From: Clostridiales bacterium
GTDB lineage: Bacteria > Bacillota > Clostridia > Lachnospirales > Lachnospiraceae
NCBI GenBank assembly: GCA_003343625.1
Contig: QAKV01000018.1
Span: forward strand, 1-60,430
DNA: 60,430 bases
Direction of reading: 5' to 3'
Below the pieces are notes generated by a model. It ran no database searches and was not told where the DNA came from. It saw only the letters and a list, made by a program, of their open reading frames with translations. Position 1 is the stretch's first letter. Each line of letters opens with the position of its first letter. This document shows, piece after piece, positions 1 through 7,932 of the stretch. The position numbers and the translations under genes are program-made.

Positions 1-2
1 CT

Positions 3-236
3 GCTCTGGAAACGCCCATCCATGTGGTGGAGGACCTGAAGCCGCTCCTGGGCGAACTGCGGGCCTGGGGACGGAATCTAAACCAGCTGACCGTCCTGGC
101 CCATCAGGGCCACATCGAGAGCGCCAATCTGCGAGAGGCTGTCGAGATGCTGGGCAGAGTCTACGAGACGGTCAACCGGCTGCTGACAGAGGAAGGGAGG
201 GTGGTAACCCATAGCGACGTGCAACTTCATCCGTGA
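3..236 (+). CDS. MobC-like mobilization accessory protein (C-terminal part)
   Basis: The reading frame enters from outside the window, so only the last 77 residues are present. The fragment contains RNLNQLTVLAHQGHIESANL, a pattern typical of the C-terminal half of MobC-type relaxosome proteins, which help the relaxase melt or bind the origin of transfer. Its stop overlaps the beginning of the relaxase frame by about 26 bases, the usual mobC-mobA coupling. The family call is from recognition of this short motif and from the neighbour; the start, oriT and full length cannot be seen. Confidence 0.7.
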   Translation, partial: ALETPIHVVEDLKPLLGELRAWGRNLNQLTVLAHQGHIESANLREAVEMLGRVYETVNRLLTEEGRVVTHSDVQLHP

Positions 237-1641
237 GAAAAAGCAGACCGCCGGCGCCATGGGCGGCGTCCTGCGGTACGTGGCCCAGGAGCAGAAAACC
301 GTGGACACAGACGGCACCCGCTATCTCACCGGGGTCAACTGCATGGCGGATCTGGCCTATCAGAGCTTCCTGGCCACGAAAAACCTGTATGGCAAGGCCA
401 GCGGCACCTGGTTCTATCACTACACCCAGTCCTTCTCGCCCCAGGAGCACGTTACGCCGGCGGAGGCCCATCAGATCGCCCAGGAGCTGGCGGAGCGGTT
501 CTTCCCCGGCTGCGAAGTGCTGGTGGCTACCCACATCGACCGGGCCCACCTCCACTCCCACCTGGTAGTGAACTCCGTGAAGCCGGACACCGGAAAAAAG
601 CTCCACTTCACGCCCCGGACCTTAGAGCGGATGCGGCTGGTCAGCGACCAGATCTGCCGGGAGCACGGGCTGACCATCCTTAAGCCGTATCGCCAAAAGA
701 AACAGGTCAAGGGCCTCCGGCCGGGGGAGTACCGCAGCGCCATGCGGGGACAGAGCTGGAAGTTTCAGCTGATCGCGGTGATCGAGGCGGCCATGGAGCG
801 CGCCGGCAGCCGGGAGGAATTCCTGGACGAGCTGCGGCGCCGGGGCTACGATGCCCGGTGGGAGGAAGGCCGAAAACGTATTACCTACATCACCCCCTTG
901 GGAATGCGGTGCCGGGACGATAAGCTCCACGAGGAAAAATTCAGGAAGGAGAAGATAGAAGATGAGTTTCGAATCCGACAACGCACAGCGCAACACGACC
1001 TTGGACAGGCTGAAACAACGGACGCCGCCTACGTTGACCGACCAGCAGCCCAGCGTTCTTTACACCATGCCGATGACGACGGTGGAGCGGCTGGAGGAAG
1101 TCCTGCGGAGGACCTTGACCTTGCAGGAGACCATCCGGGCGGATACGGAGAGACTGGCAACCAAGGAAAATCTGAAGGAGTTGGCCACGGGCCAGCATCT
1201 GGTGGACTGGCTGAATCAGATCAACAGCATCCATCAGGGGATCTGCCGGGACCTGCGCCAGACGGTCCAGGAGATGAAGGAGGAACACAAACAGGATGGG
1301 AGGCGGCGCGACGGGTTTATGAGGGAGCTCTCCGAACTGGAAGCCCAGTTCCGCCGGAATTGGGACGAGGCCTCGGCCCGCTTCCAGGGGAAAATCCTGC
1401 TGACGATCCTGGCGTCGGGCATCGTGTCAGCAATGGTCAGTGTCCTGATGTGGCGGGTGCTGCTGTAACCGGGCAGATCATCCACCTCCTGGCCCGTCTG
1501 GAGAGCAGCGAGCAGCAGATGCCGGTGCAGGACAGCACAACCCTCCCCGCCCACATGGACCGCAAAGCGTGGGCAAAGGAGCGGCGGCACCGCATGAGCC
1601 GCCAGGAAGCGGAACCAGAGGAAGGGCAGAAGCTTCTCTGA
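211..1641 (+). CDS. MobA/VirD2-type relaxase of the integrated element
   Basis: Nicks oriT and leads the transferred strand during conjugative mobilization. The N-terminal nuclease domain shows the histidine motif THIDRAHLHSHLVVNS (around residues 108-123). Homology to the family start (ATCNFIxEKxQTxxAM) runs upstream of the first ATG at 259 to an ATA codon at 211; an in-frame TAA at 205 excludes anything earlier, so either ATA is the start or the start has been mutated. A GGGAGG sits at 195-200. The frame stays open through a Gly/Pro/Asp-rich C-terminal region to 1641, ending in TGWEAARRVYE and VQDSTTLPAHMDRKA, which resemble the tails of related relaxases. Within it, a second gene is encoded in another frame (962-1468). 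Roughly 476 residues if started at 211. Confidence 0.75.
   Translation: MATCNFIREKKQTAGAMGGVLRYVAQEQKTVDTDGTRYLTGVNCMADLAYQSFLATKNLYGKASGTWFYHYTQSFSPQEHVTPAEAHQIAQELAERFFPGCEVLVATHIDRAHLHSHLVVNSVKPDTGKKLHFTPRTLERMRLVSDQICREHGLTILKPYRQKKQVKGLRPGEYRSAMRGQSWKFQLIAVIEAAMERAGSREEFLDELRRRGYDARWEEGRKRITYITPLGMRCRDDKLHEEKFRKEKIEDEFRIRQRTAQHDLGQAETTDAAYVDRPAAQRSLHHADDDGGAAGGSPAEDLDLAGDHPGGYGETGNQGKSEGVGHGPASGGLAESDQQHPSGDLPGPAPDGPGDEGGTQTGWEAARRVYEGALRTGSPVPPELGRGLGPLPGENPADDPGVGHRVSNGQCPDVAGAAVTGQIIHLLARLESSEQQMPVQDSTTLPAHMDRKAWAKERRHRMSRQEAEPEEGQKLL
962..1468 (+). CDS. Coiled-coil protein with C-terminal membrane anchor, overlapping the relaxase gene
   Basis: A 168-residue protein lying wholly inside the 3' part of the relaxase frame, shifted by one base. 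It has its own strong ribosome site (AGGAAGGAG, about 946-954). The sequence is Glu/Arg/Leu-rich and helical through the middle (VERLEEVLRRTLTLQETI) and ends in one hydrophobic segment (ILLTILASGIVSAMVSVL), so a membrane-tethered coiled coil is likely. This composition is that of a real protein, unlike a random overlapping frame. Function is unknown; location suggests a role in transfer or relaxosome assembly at the membrane, which is inference. Confidence 0.65.
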   Translation: MSFESDNAQRNTTLDRLKQRTPPTLTDQQPSVLYTMPMTTVERLEEVLRRTLTLQETIRADTERLATKENLKELATGQHLVDWLNQINSIHQGICRDLRQTVQEMKEEHKQDGRRRDGFMRELSELEAQFRRNWDEASARFQGKILLTILASGIVSAMVSVLMWRVLL

Positions 1642-1646
1642 ACAGG

Positions 1647-1678
1647 ATCAGACCCCGGGAAATCCCGGGGCCTGATTT
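1647..1678 (+). terminator. Intrinsic terminator after the relaxase
   Basis: A GC-rich inverted repeat, ATCAGaCCCCGGGA and TCCCGGGGcCTGAT with a 2-base loop, followed by TTTTC. It lies 6 bases after the relaxase stop and closes the mobilization operon. Confidence 0.75.
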
Positions 1679-1775
1679 TCCGTTCAGGCAACTCAAAATT
1701 TGCACCGCATAAAACAAAGATAAGGCTTCCGGCCAAGCTGCCAAGTTGTTACTTTTCTGATAATAGATGCCATGC

Positions 1776-1829
1776 CCCCTGGCTATTGGGTCCGCATCGT
1801 GGTATGTTGAGTCGCTGACAAGGAGGCGG
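1776..1829 (+). promoter_or_regulatory. Promoter-leader module, copy 1 (upstream of the small unknown gene)
   Basis: This stretch shares CCCCTGGCTATT, then GTGGTATGTTG, GTCG and GGAGGCG at nearly the same spacing with the stretch before the integrase (2215-2266). TATGTT is a plausible -10 hexamer. Finding the same layout before two genes suggests a shared element promoter. No experiment or search supports this. Confidence 0.4.
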
Positions 1830-1833
1830 CACG

Positions 1834-2145
1834 ATGTACGACTACATGAGAGCCCTGCACGCAAGGTTCTGCCGGGAGCCGGAGCTTCAAAAAGTCCGGG
1901 AGGAATTGGATCAGGTATACAGAGAAATCAAAGCGAGGTTAGGCCAGCAAGATCAGGAGACCCTGCTGCAGCTGGCAGATTTGGAGAACGAACTGCGGGA
2001 AGAGACCTCTTTGGCATCCTTCATCGCTGGGTTTCAGCTGGGCATGGGGATTGCAGGAGAAATCGAGCCTTATTCCTTCGAGGAGGAAGAAGAAAAGCGG
2101 GCCACAGAGGGGGCGAAGATGAGGTGTCCCCAGGTCAAAATTTGA
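1834..2145 (+). CDS. Small acidic helical protein of the mobile element, function unknown
   Basis: A 103-residue protein beginning MYDYMRALHARFCREPELQK, with ribosome site AAGGAGG 7 bases before the ATG. It is predicted mostly helical, with an acidic stretch near the C-terminus (FEEEEEK). Proteins with the same opening (MYDYMxALHxRF) recur next to integrases in Firmicutes elements, to my recollection, but I know of no assigned function. A recombination directionality factor or element regulator is possible from position only. It is followed by a terminator hairpin at 2162-2189 and then by the integrase. Confidence 0.6.
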   Translation: MYDYMRALHARFCREPELQKVREELDQVYREIKARLGQQDQETLLQLADLENELREETSLASFIAGFQLGMGIAGEIEPYSFEEEEEKRATEGAKMRCPQVKI

Positions 2146-2160
2146 TACGCTATTCAAAGA

Positions 2161-2190
2161 AAAAGGGCTACCAGCGGCAGCCCTTTCTTA
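2161..2190 (+). terminator. Intrinsic terminator before the integrase
   Basis: Inverted repeat AAAGGGCT and AGCCCTTT around a 9-base loop, followed by CTT. It separates the small unknown gene from the integrase promoter. Confidence 0.6.
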
Positions 2191-2214
2191 ACAAACTGAT
2201 AACTATCGGCGTTT

Positions 2215-2266
2215 CCCCTGGCTATTTCGCTTTTCTGTGGTATGTTGTGTCGTTGAAAGGGAGGCG
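2215..2266 (+). promoter_or_regulatory. Promoter-leader module, copy 2 (integrase)
   Basis: Second copy of the module at 1776-1829: CCCCTGGCTATT, GTGGTATGTTG, GTCG and GGGAGGCG in the same order. The final GGAGGCG is the ribosome site of the integrase, 7 bases before its ATG at 2273. Confidence 0.4.
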
Positions 2267-2272
2267 ATCAAT

Positions 2273-3427
2273 ATGGCAAAGAAACGGGCCAACGGCGAAG
2301 GAAATATCCGAAAACGGAAGGACGGCAGATGGGAAGGTCGGTACTCCGCCGGTTATGACTCTAAAACCGGCAAGCGGATCGTGAAAAGCGTACTGGGTAG
2401 GACACAGGCAGAGGTCAAAGAGAAACTGAAAGCCGCCATTGAAGAAACGAAAGGGCTGGATGTTAGCCGCAGTGAAGAGTACACGGTAGCTACCTGGCTA
2501 CGGACCTGGTATGAGCTCTATGCTAAGCCCAATATCCGGGTCGCAACGGCTGACCGCTACCAGCTCATGATCGAAACTTATACCATCCCTCGCATCGGAG
2601 ACATCAAGCTAAAGAAGCTGACCTCCCGGCACCTGCAGAAGCTCTACAAGGATCTGTTGGAAAATGGCCGGGTCAACCGGAAAAACGGCAAGGGAAATCC
2701 CGGGCTCAGCAGCACGACTGTCCGCAGCGTCCATCTGATGCTCCACTGTGCTTTCCAGCGGGCAGTCAAAGAGCGGCTGATCCCTCGGAATCCCACCGAG
2801 GACTGTATCGCGCCAAAGGTGCAGAAGATTGAGATGAAAATCCTGCCTGCGGATCACATCAAGAGCTACCTGGACGCGGCCAACGCCAGGGGGCTTCTGC
2901 CCATGTTCTACCTGGAGCTGGTCAGCGGCCTGCGGAAAGGGGAACTGGTGGCCCTGCGGTGGGATGATTTGGACACACAAAATCGCACCATCTCCGTCAG
3001 CAAACAGTACATCAAAAACCCGAACGGAGAACTGACTCTCTCAAGGCCCAAAACGGAGACCTCCGTCCGGCAGGTGTCGATCCCGCAGACGGCGGTGAAT
3101 TTACTGATCCAGGAGCACGAGAAACACCCGGACAACCCATACCTGTTCCCCTCCCCAGTGACAGGGGAGATGTACTACCCGGACAGCGTGGTAAACCTCC
3201 ACAAAAAAATTCTAAAAGACGCCGGACTGGAGCACATCAGGTTCCATGATCTGCGGCACACCTTCGCAACCATGGCTCTGCAAAACGGCGTGGACATCAA
3301 GACGGTATCCAGCATGCTGGGCCACTACGACGCCGGATTCACGCTCCGCACCTACACCCACGCCACCCGACAAAAACAGGACGAAGCAGCGGCCACGATG
3401 GGTGCCTTCATGGAGCAGATGTTGTGA
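2273..3427 (+). CDS. int: Tyrosine recombinase/integrase, Tn916 type
   Basis: Catalyses site-specific integration and excision of the element. The 384-residue protein has an N-terminal arm-binding domain (GEGNIRKRKDGRWEGRYS), a SAM-like core-binding domain and a C-terminal catalytic domain with the family residues: Arg in SGLRKGELVALRW, His-x-x-Arg in HDLRHTFATM, His in MLGHYD and the Tyr nucleophile in RTYTHAT. The start at 2273 is preceded by GGGAGG; an upstream GTG at 2237 lies inside the promoter-like repeat. It is transcribed toward the attachment site about 190 bases downstream, the usual layout. Exact target preference is inferred from the tRNA-Thr fragment next door. Confidence 0.92.
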   Translation: MAKKRANGEGNIRKRKDGRWEGRYSAGYDSKTGKRIVKSVLGRTQAEVKEKLKAAIEETKGLDVSRSEEYTVATWLRTWYELYAKPNIRVATADRYQLMIETYTIPRIGDIKLKKLTSRHLQKLYKDLLENGRVNRKNGKGNPGLSSTTVRSVHLMLHCAFQRAVKERLIPRNPTEDCIAPKVQKIEMKILPADHIKSYLDAANARGLLPMFYLELVSGLRKGELVALRWDDLDTQNRTISVSKQYIKNPNGELTLSRPKTETSVRQVSIPQTAVNLLIQEHEKHPDNPYLFPSPVTGEMYYPDSVVNLHKKILKDAGLEHIRFHDLRHTFATMALQNGVDIKTVSSMLGHYDAGFTLRTYTHATRQKQDEAAATMGAFMEQML

Positions 3428-3446
3428 AGACCAAGATCAGAAAATG

Positions 3447-3476
3447 CCGGACAGGAGGCACAACCCTCCTGCCCGG
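3447..3476 (+). terminator. Terminator-like hairpin after the integrase
   Basis: CCGGaCAGGAGG pairs with CCTCCTGcCCGG around a short loop 20 bases after the integrase stop. There is no clear T-run, so it may be a weak terminator or an RNA stabilizer. Confidence 0.4.
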
Positions 3477-3576
3477 TACTCTTGTCTCCATTGTTTCCTT
3501 TCGGCAAGTGGGTCACGGTGTGGGTCATCCCTCAAGCCAGCATTTTTCTGCAACTCAAATAGTCAAAATTTGCAAC

Positions 3577-3610
3577 AAAAAACACCCGAAATCTAAGGAT
3601 TTCAGGTGTT
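3577..3610 (-). terminator. Terminator of the element-borne tRNA-Thr 3' half
   Basis: Read on the minus strand, AACACCTGAAATC and GATTTCGGGTGTT form a hairpin followed by a T-run. It lies immediately 3' of the tRNA CCA end at 3614, so it looks like a tRNA terminator carried by the element together with the tRNA half. Confidence 0.65.
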
Positions 3611-3613
3611 TTC

Positions 3614-3663
3614 TGGAGCTGATAGCCAGATTCGAACTGGCGACCTCATCCTTACCAAGGATG
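3614..3663 (-). other. Attachment site: 3' half of tRNA-Thr(GGT)
   Basis: On the minus strand this stretch reads anticodon arm CATCC-TTGGTAA-GGATG (anticodon GGT), variable loop AGGTC, T-arm GCCAG-TTCGAAT-CTGGC, acceptor strand TATCAGC, discriminator T and CCA. The acceptor 5' strand, D-arm and everything 5' of the anticodon stem are missing: sequence to the right is protein-coding. It is therefore a half tRNA, the type of sequence that an integrase uses as its core site, and marks the right end of the element. Not a functional tRNA gene. Confidence 0.85.
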
Positions 3664-3773
3664 GAGGATAGATTTGGACATACAATATCTTCGTTGTTCG
3701 TTATGTATGAAATTGTTTTTTCCCAACTTGCTGCCTTGTGTCCTGAGCCGTGAACAAAAATTTTTGTTGCCAT
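3664..3773 (-). pseudogene. Alpha/beta-hydrolase gene, 5' fragment cut by the element
   Basis: With a good ribosome site (AAAGGAGAT) the minus strand encodes MATKIFVHGSGHKAASWEKT and continues to CPNLSSIL, after which the frame runs into the tRNA half and loses all resemblance to a protein. The opening matches, from memory, a clostridial alpha/beta-hydrolase family with an HGSGH oxyanion segment and about 230 residues. Only about 37-39 residues remain, without nucleophile Ser or catalytic His. The break coincides exactly with the tRNA fragment, so integration probably caused it. Confidence 0.7.
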
Positions 3774-3791
3774 AAGTATCTCCTTTGAAAT

Positions 3792-3940
3792 TTATTTTCC
3801 CGATTGCTCTAACATTTTCTCCGCCAATTTCTGAGACAGGTCGGAGGTTGCCTCGTCCATCGGCGCAAGTTGTCCGATCTGTCCGGCAATCATCGCCGTT
3901 ACATCATCAACTGCCTGTACTTTTATATCACACCATTTTA
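3792..3940 (-). pseudogene. 3' remnant of an unidentified gene
   Basis: A minus-strand frame ending at 3792, 18 bases upstream of the hydrolase start, encodes IAGQIGQLAPMDEATSDLSQ and ends KMLEQSGK. There is no start codon with a ribosome site; upstream the frame runs into a terminator hairpin at 3946-3995, so the gene is only a tail. It would have formed an operon with the hydrolase. I do not recognise the family with confidence; a regulator C-terminus is one possibility. Confidence 0.45.
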
Positions 3941-3945
3941 ACACA

Positions 3946-3995
3946 AAAGAAGGATCTTGGGTTTGTTTTTGACCCTTGGTCCTTCTTTGTTTTTA
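3946..3995 (+). terminator. Strong terminator hairpin of a lost gene
   Basis: AAGAAGGATC...GGGT pairs with ACCC...GGTCCTTCTT around a T-rich loop, followed by TGTTTTT on the plus strand. No plus-strand gene precedes it now, so it may be a relic of a deleted gene. The remaining interval up to 4150 shows no convincing gene. Confidence 0.6.
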
Positions 3996-4150
3996 GGCTA
4001 TGCTTTTTTTCACAGCCCCTTTTGAAACGTTTGTGCGAGTGCAAAAAGAGTTACCGTCCCTCCCCGTCAGTTTGACCGTTTTTTCCGTCATACCCTGTCC
4101 GGCCTTCGCATAGGTTGTACCAGTGCAGGAAGAGAGACGGGAGGATGGGG

Positions 4151-6841
4151 ATGTTTGAAAGAAAAACGGCGAAACAGACGGAACAGATTCTGAAAACGGA
4201 CATGCATCGGGGATTGTCAGGGGAGGAAGCCCGGAACCGATACAGCAGAGAGGGGCCCAATCAGCTGGCGGCAGGAAAGAGAAAAAGCCCGTTGGCCAGC
4301 TTTCTCGAACAGCTCAACGATCCGCTGATCTATGTGTTGCTGGCGGCCGCAGTGATTTCCCTGCTCCTGCATGAAATCAGCGACGCCATGATCATCATAG
4401 CGGTGGTGGGGCTGAATGCGTTCGTAGGGATGGTGCAGGAAGGAAAGGCTCAGAAAGCGCTGGACTCCCTGAAAAAACTGACCCAACCCATGGCGCTGGT
4501 GATCAGAGACGGAAAGGAAATGCAGCTGGAAGCCTTCCGGCTGGTTCCGGGGGATCTGGTCTGTCTGGAGGCGGGCTGTCAGGTTCCGGCGGATCTGCGT
4601 CTGACGGAAACGGGACAGCTGCAGGCGGAGGAGTCCACCCTGACGGGGGAAACCGTGCCGGTGACAAAGGACGCGGCGTTCTGCCTGCCGGAAGGCGCAA
4701 AAAAGATCCCGCTGGGCGACCGGAAGAACATGGCCTATATGTCCACAGTTATTACAGCGGGCAGGGGAAAAGGGATCGTGGTTTCCACCGGCATGAGGAC
4801 GGAAATCGGAAAGATCGCCTCTATGATGGAGGAAGGGGAAGAAGAGCCGACACCTTTGCAGAAGCGGCTGGGAGAACTGGGAACTGCGCTCAGCCTGCTA
4901 TCGCTGGGAATCTGCGCGCTTTTGTTCGGAATCGCCGTGATCCAGCGCAGGAATGTTTTCGATATGCTGCTGACCGCGATTTCCCTGGCGGTGGCGGCCG
5001 TGCCGGAAGGCCTTCCGGCGGTGGTCACCCTGTGCCTGGCGCTGAGCGTGACGAGGATGGTGAAAGTCAACACGATTATCCGCCGTCTGCCTTCTGTGGA
5101 AACCCTGGGGGCGGTGAGCGTGGTTTGCTCCGATAAGACCGGAACCCTGACCCAGAACAGGATGCAGGTGCTATCCTGCTATGTGGACGGCGGGATCCGG
5201 GAGGCGGATTCTCTGGATGCGCAAAGGCACAGGCTGTTTTTGGAAGGGATGACGCTGTGCAATGATGCGACGATCGCCAGGGCGCAAAACGGGGGAGAGA
5301 GGATCGGGGATCCCACGGAATTGGCCCTTTTGGATCTGTCCGGCCATTATGGAATGGACAGAGGGGAACTGGAGCGGGAATGGCCGAGAAGGGACGAGAT
5401 CCCGTTTCAGTCGGAGCGCAAAATGATGACGACCTATCATCGGGGCGCCGGAGGAGCGGTGAGCTTTACAAAAGGGGCGCCGGATCGGGTGCTGAAGTTA
5501 TGTACCAGCGTCTGGCAAAACGGAGGAGAAGAACCCCTGACGGCCGCGAAGAGGCGGCAAATCGAAGAGGCCATCGGGCAGCTGTCTTCGGGCGCGCTGA
5601 GGACGCTGGCGGTGGCCTGCAAAAAAGGCGGGGCGGGGCCGGCGGAGCGGGATCTTTTGTTTCTGGGAATTGCCGGGATGAAGGATCCGGTTCGCCCGGA
5701 AGCGGCGGAAGCGGTGGAAACGTTCCGCAGGGCCGGCGTGGACACGGTGATGATCACAGGAGACCACGCGAACACGGCATTCGCCATCGCCAGACAGCTC
5801 AATATCGTCCGCGATCCCAAACAGTGCATGACCGGGGAGGAACTGGACGAACTGCCGGAACCGGAATTCTTGAAACGCCTGGATGAAGTTCGGGTCTTCG
5901 CCAGGGTCTCTCCGGCGGATAAGGTAAAAATCGTCAAAGGGTTTCAGAAAAAGGGTAATATCGTGGCCATGACCGGAGACGGGGTCAACGATGCCCCTTC
6001 CCTGAAGATAGCGGATGTAGGCGTAGCCATGGGGAAGGGCGGTACCGACGTGGCGAGACAGGCCGCTGATCTGGTGCTGACTGACGACAATTTCGCCACT
6101 ATTGAAAAGGCCATTGAAGAGGGGAGGGGAGTTTATGAGAACATTAAGAAATCGGTGGTCTTTCTGCTGTCCTCCAACCTCGGGGAAATTCTGACCATGT
6201 TCGCGGCGGTGCTGATCGGCCTGCCGTCGCCGCTGAAATCCAGCCATATCCTCTGGATTAACCTGATCACGGACTCCCTTCCGGCCCTGGCCCTCGGGGT
6301 GGACCGAAATGACGGGAAAGAACTGATGGAACGACCTCCCAGGCTGGCACAGGAAAGCCTGTTTGCCCGAGGCGGCCTGTCCCGGACGCTGTTTTTCGGG
6401 ATGCTCATCGCGGGAATCAGCCTGACGGCGTTTTTCACTTTGCCCTGGGCCATCCTGAAAGCCCGCGGGCTGCCCTTTTCGCCGGAACAGATCGGAGCCC
6501 TGTTTCAGCGGAGAGATATTCTCATGAGATCCCAAACCTATGCGTTTACCGTGTTGGGCATGTCCCAGCTATTCCACGCGGTAGGCATGCGGGATGTGCA
6601 CAAATCCGTTTTTCGGATGGATCATCTGAACAACAGACTGATGATTCTGGCCTGTCTGGCGGGATTTTTCCTGCAGTTTTTCGTCACCGAAGCCTCCTTT
6701 TTCGTGCGCGCCTTTTCCACGGCGCAGCTGTCGGGGCAGGAGTGGTTATACCTGACGGGAATGGCCTCTTTCCCTTTGCTGGCCCATGAGCTGCTGGTGA
6801 TTTTAAACGGGGACTGGGGGAGAAAACGGCGTACATCATGA
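4151..6841 (+). CDS. Cation-transporting P-type ATPase, Ca2+ (PMR1/SERCA-like) type
   Basis: A membrane pump that expels Ca2+ (possibly Mn2+) using ATP. The 896-residue protein has all P-type hallmarks: actuator motif TLTGET (about 162-167), the M4 ion-site motif PEGLP (about 285), the phosphorylation site [12 protein letters not shown] with Asp near 329, hinge motif [10 protein letters not shown] (about 607) and the M6 motif [15 protein letters not shown] (about 703). PEGLP and the M6 Asn/Asp point to the Ca2+ subgroup. About ten membrane helices are expected. The start at 4151 is chosen for GGGAGG six bases upstream; ATG 4145 is too close. In Bacillus the homologue (yloB) sits between rqcH and yicC, which here are adjacent at 30.8-33.6 kb. 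Confidence 0.93.
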   Translation: MFERKTAKQTEQILKTDMHRGLSGEEARNRYSREGPNQLAAGKRKSPLASFLEQLNDPLIYVLLAAAVISLLLHEISDAMIIIAVVGLNAFVGMVQEGKAQKALDSLKKLTQPMALVIRDGKEMQLEAFRLVPGDLVCLEAGCQVPADLRLTETGQLQAEESTLTGETVPVTKDAAFCLPEGAKKIPLGDRKNMAYMSTVITAGRGKGIVVSTGMRTEIGKIASMMEEGEEEPTPLQKRLGELGTALSLLSLGICALLFGIAVIQRRNVFDMLLTAISLAVAAVPEGLPAVVTLCLALSVTRMVKVNTIIRRLPSVETLGAVSVVCSDKTGTLTQNRMQVLSCYVDGGIREADSLDAQRHRLFLEGMTLCNDATIARAQNGGERIGDPTELALLDLSGHYGMDRGELEREWPRRDEIPFQSERKMMTTYHRGAGGAVSFTKGAPDRVLKLCTSVWQNGGEEPLTAAKRRQIEEAIGQLSSGALRTLAVACKKGGAGPAERDLLFLGIAGMKDPVRPEAAEAVETFRRAGVDTVMITGDHANTAFAIARQLNIVRDPKQCMTGEELDELPEPEFLKRLDEVRVFARVSPADKVKIVKGFQKKGNIVAMTGDGVNDAPSLKIADVGVAMGKGGTDVARQAADLVLTDDNFATIEKAIEEGRGVYENIKKSVVFLLSSNLGEILTMFAAVLIGLPSPLKSSHILWINLITDSLPALALGVDRNDGKELMERPPRLAQESLFARGGLSRTLFFGMLIAGISLTAFFTLPWAILKARGLPFSPEQIGALFQRRDILMRSQTYAFTVLGMSQLFHAVGMRDVHKSVFRMDHLNNRLMILACLAGFFLQFFVTEASFFVRAFSTAQLSGQEWLYLTGMASFPLLAHELLVILNGDWGRKRRTS

Positions 6842-6889
6842 AGCGCGCCGCCACAGCGAAAAGCGGGTTGCTTCGCGCATTCACGGAAA

Positions 6890-6918
6890 GGCATACTCTT
6901 TGGGACAGGGCAATATAT
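6890..6918 (+). promoter_or_regulatory. Possible sigma-E promoter of the spoIIIA operon
   Basis: GGCATACT at 6890-6897 resembles a sigma-E -35 (KMATATT) and GCAATATAT at 6910-6918 a -10, 12 bases apart. Sigma-E drives this operon in Bacillus and Clostridia. The -10 match is imperfect. Confidence 0.4.
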
Positions 6919-6975
6919 TGAATTATGTGGACAACGCTGCAAAAAAATCAGGAAAGAAAGGAAGGAGGAGGTTTG

Positions 6976-7932
6976 ATGCAGCTTGCGGAGGAAGTGATCG
7001 GGCTGTTCCCCGAATATCTGCGGTTTAAATGGAAGGATGTGGCCAGAATGGGGGAATCGCTGCAGGAGATCAGGCTGCGCTGCCAGCGGCCGGTGATGAT
7101 TTATGCGCAGGGAGAGGAATGGTATCTGGACGGTTCCGGAAGGCTGACGAGGGAAATCGAAAATGCTCAGCTTCTCTCCAGGGATGAATTGACCCAGATC
7201 CTGAAACATATCTGTCGGTATTCCCTGTATGCTTACGAAGAGGAAATGAGCCGGGGATATATGAGCGCGGACGGAGGTTTTCGGGTGGGGATCGCGGGCG
7301 AGGTGATTTTGAATCCCGACGGCAGCGTGAAAAACGTCCGTTATATTTCCAGCCTGAATATCCGGATCGCCCATGAGGCCCGGGGGGCGGCAGCCCCTGT
7401 TCTGCCCTGGCTCTACGACGGCGGACGGCTGGAAAACGTCCTGATTCTGTCCCCGCCCGGCTGCGGGAAGACCACGCTTCTGAGGGATATCATCCGCATG
7501 GTTTCGGATGGGAACGATTGCGCGCAGGGACAAACCGTCGGCGTCGTGGATGAGAGATCGGAAATCGCGGGATGTTTTCAGGGCATTCCGAGAAATGATG
7601 TGGGCAAGCGGACAGACGTGCTGGACGGATGTCCGAAAGGAGAGGGAATGATGATGCTGCTGCGTTCCATGGCGCCGAGGGTCATGGCTGTGGATGAGCT
7701 GGGCAGCCAGGAGGACGTGGGCGCGCTGGAACAGGTGCTCAAGTGCGGATGCAGCGTGTTGGCGACCATTCACGGCTCTTCCTATGAGGAATTGTGTCAA
7801 AAGCGGTTTTTGCAGCCCCTTTTGGAGGGACATGTGTTCGGACGCTTTTTGGTACTGGGCAAGAGGGACGGGAAGTTCGTGGTGGAGCAGGTCCGGGATT
7901 CGGACGGGCGGATTCTGGCGGAAGGACTCTGA
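6976..7932 (+). CDS. spoIIIAA: Stage III sporulation protein AA, ATPase of the SpoIIIA-SpoIIQ channel
   Basis: A secretion-type ATPase thought to power the mother cell-to-forespore channel. The 318-residue protein carries a Walker A motif SPPGCGKTTLL (about 158-168) and a Walker B-like VMAVDELGSQED (about 236-247), as expected for the VirB11/PilT-like SpoIIIAA family. The start is the ATG after AAGGAGGAGG. It is the first of eight tightly packed genes in the canonical AA-AH order; its stop overlaps the AB start by one base. Confidence 0.95.
   Translation: MQLAEEVIGLFPEYLRFKWKDVARMGESLQEIRLRCQRPVMIYAQGEEWYLDGSGRLTREIENAQLLSRDELTQILKHICRYSLYAYEEEMSRGYMSADGGFRVGIAGEVILNPDGSVKNVRYISSLNIRIAHEARGAAAPVLPWLYDGGRLENVLILSPPGCGKTTLLRDIIRMVSDGNDCAQGQTVGVVDERSEIAGCFQGIPRNDVGKRTDVLDGCPKGEGMMMLLRSMAPRVMAVDELGSQEDVGALEQVLKCGCSVLATIHGSSYEELCQKRFLQPLLEGHVFGRFLVLGKRDGKFVVEQVRDSDGRILAEGL

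Noticed and set aside
3614..3663. Functional tRNA-Thr gene
   Set aside because: The acceptor 5' strand and D-arm are missing; only the 3' half is present.
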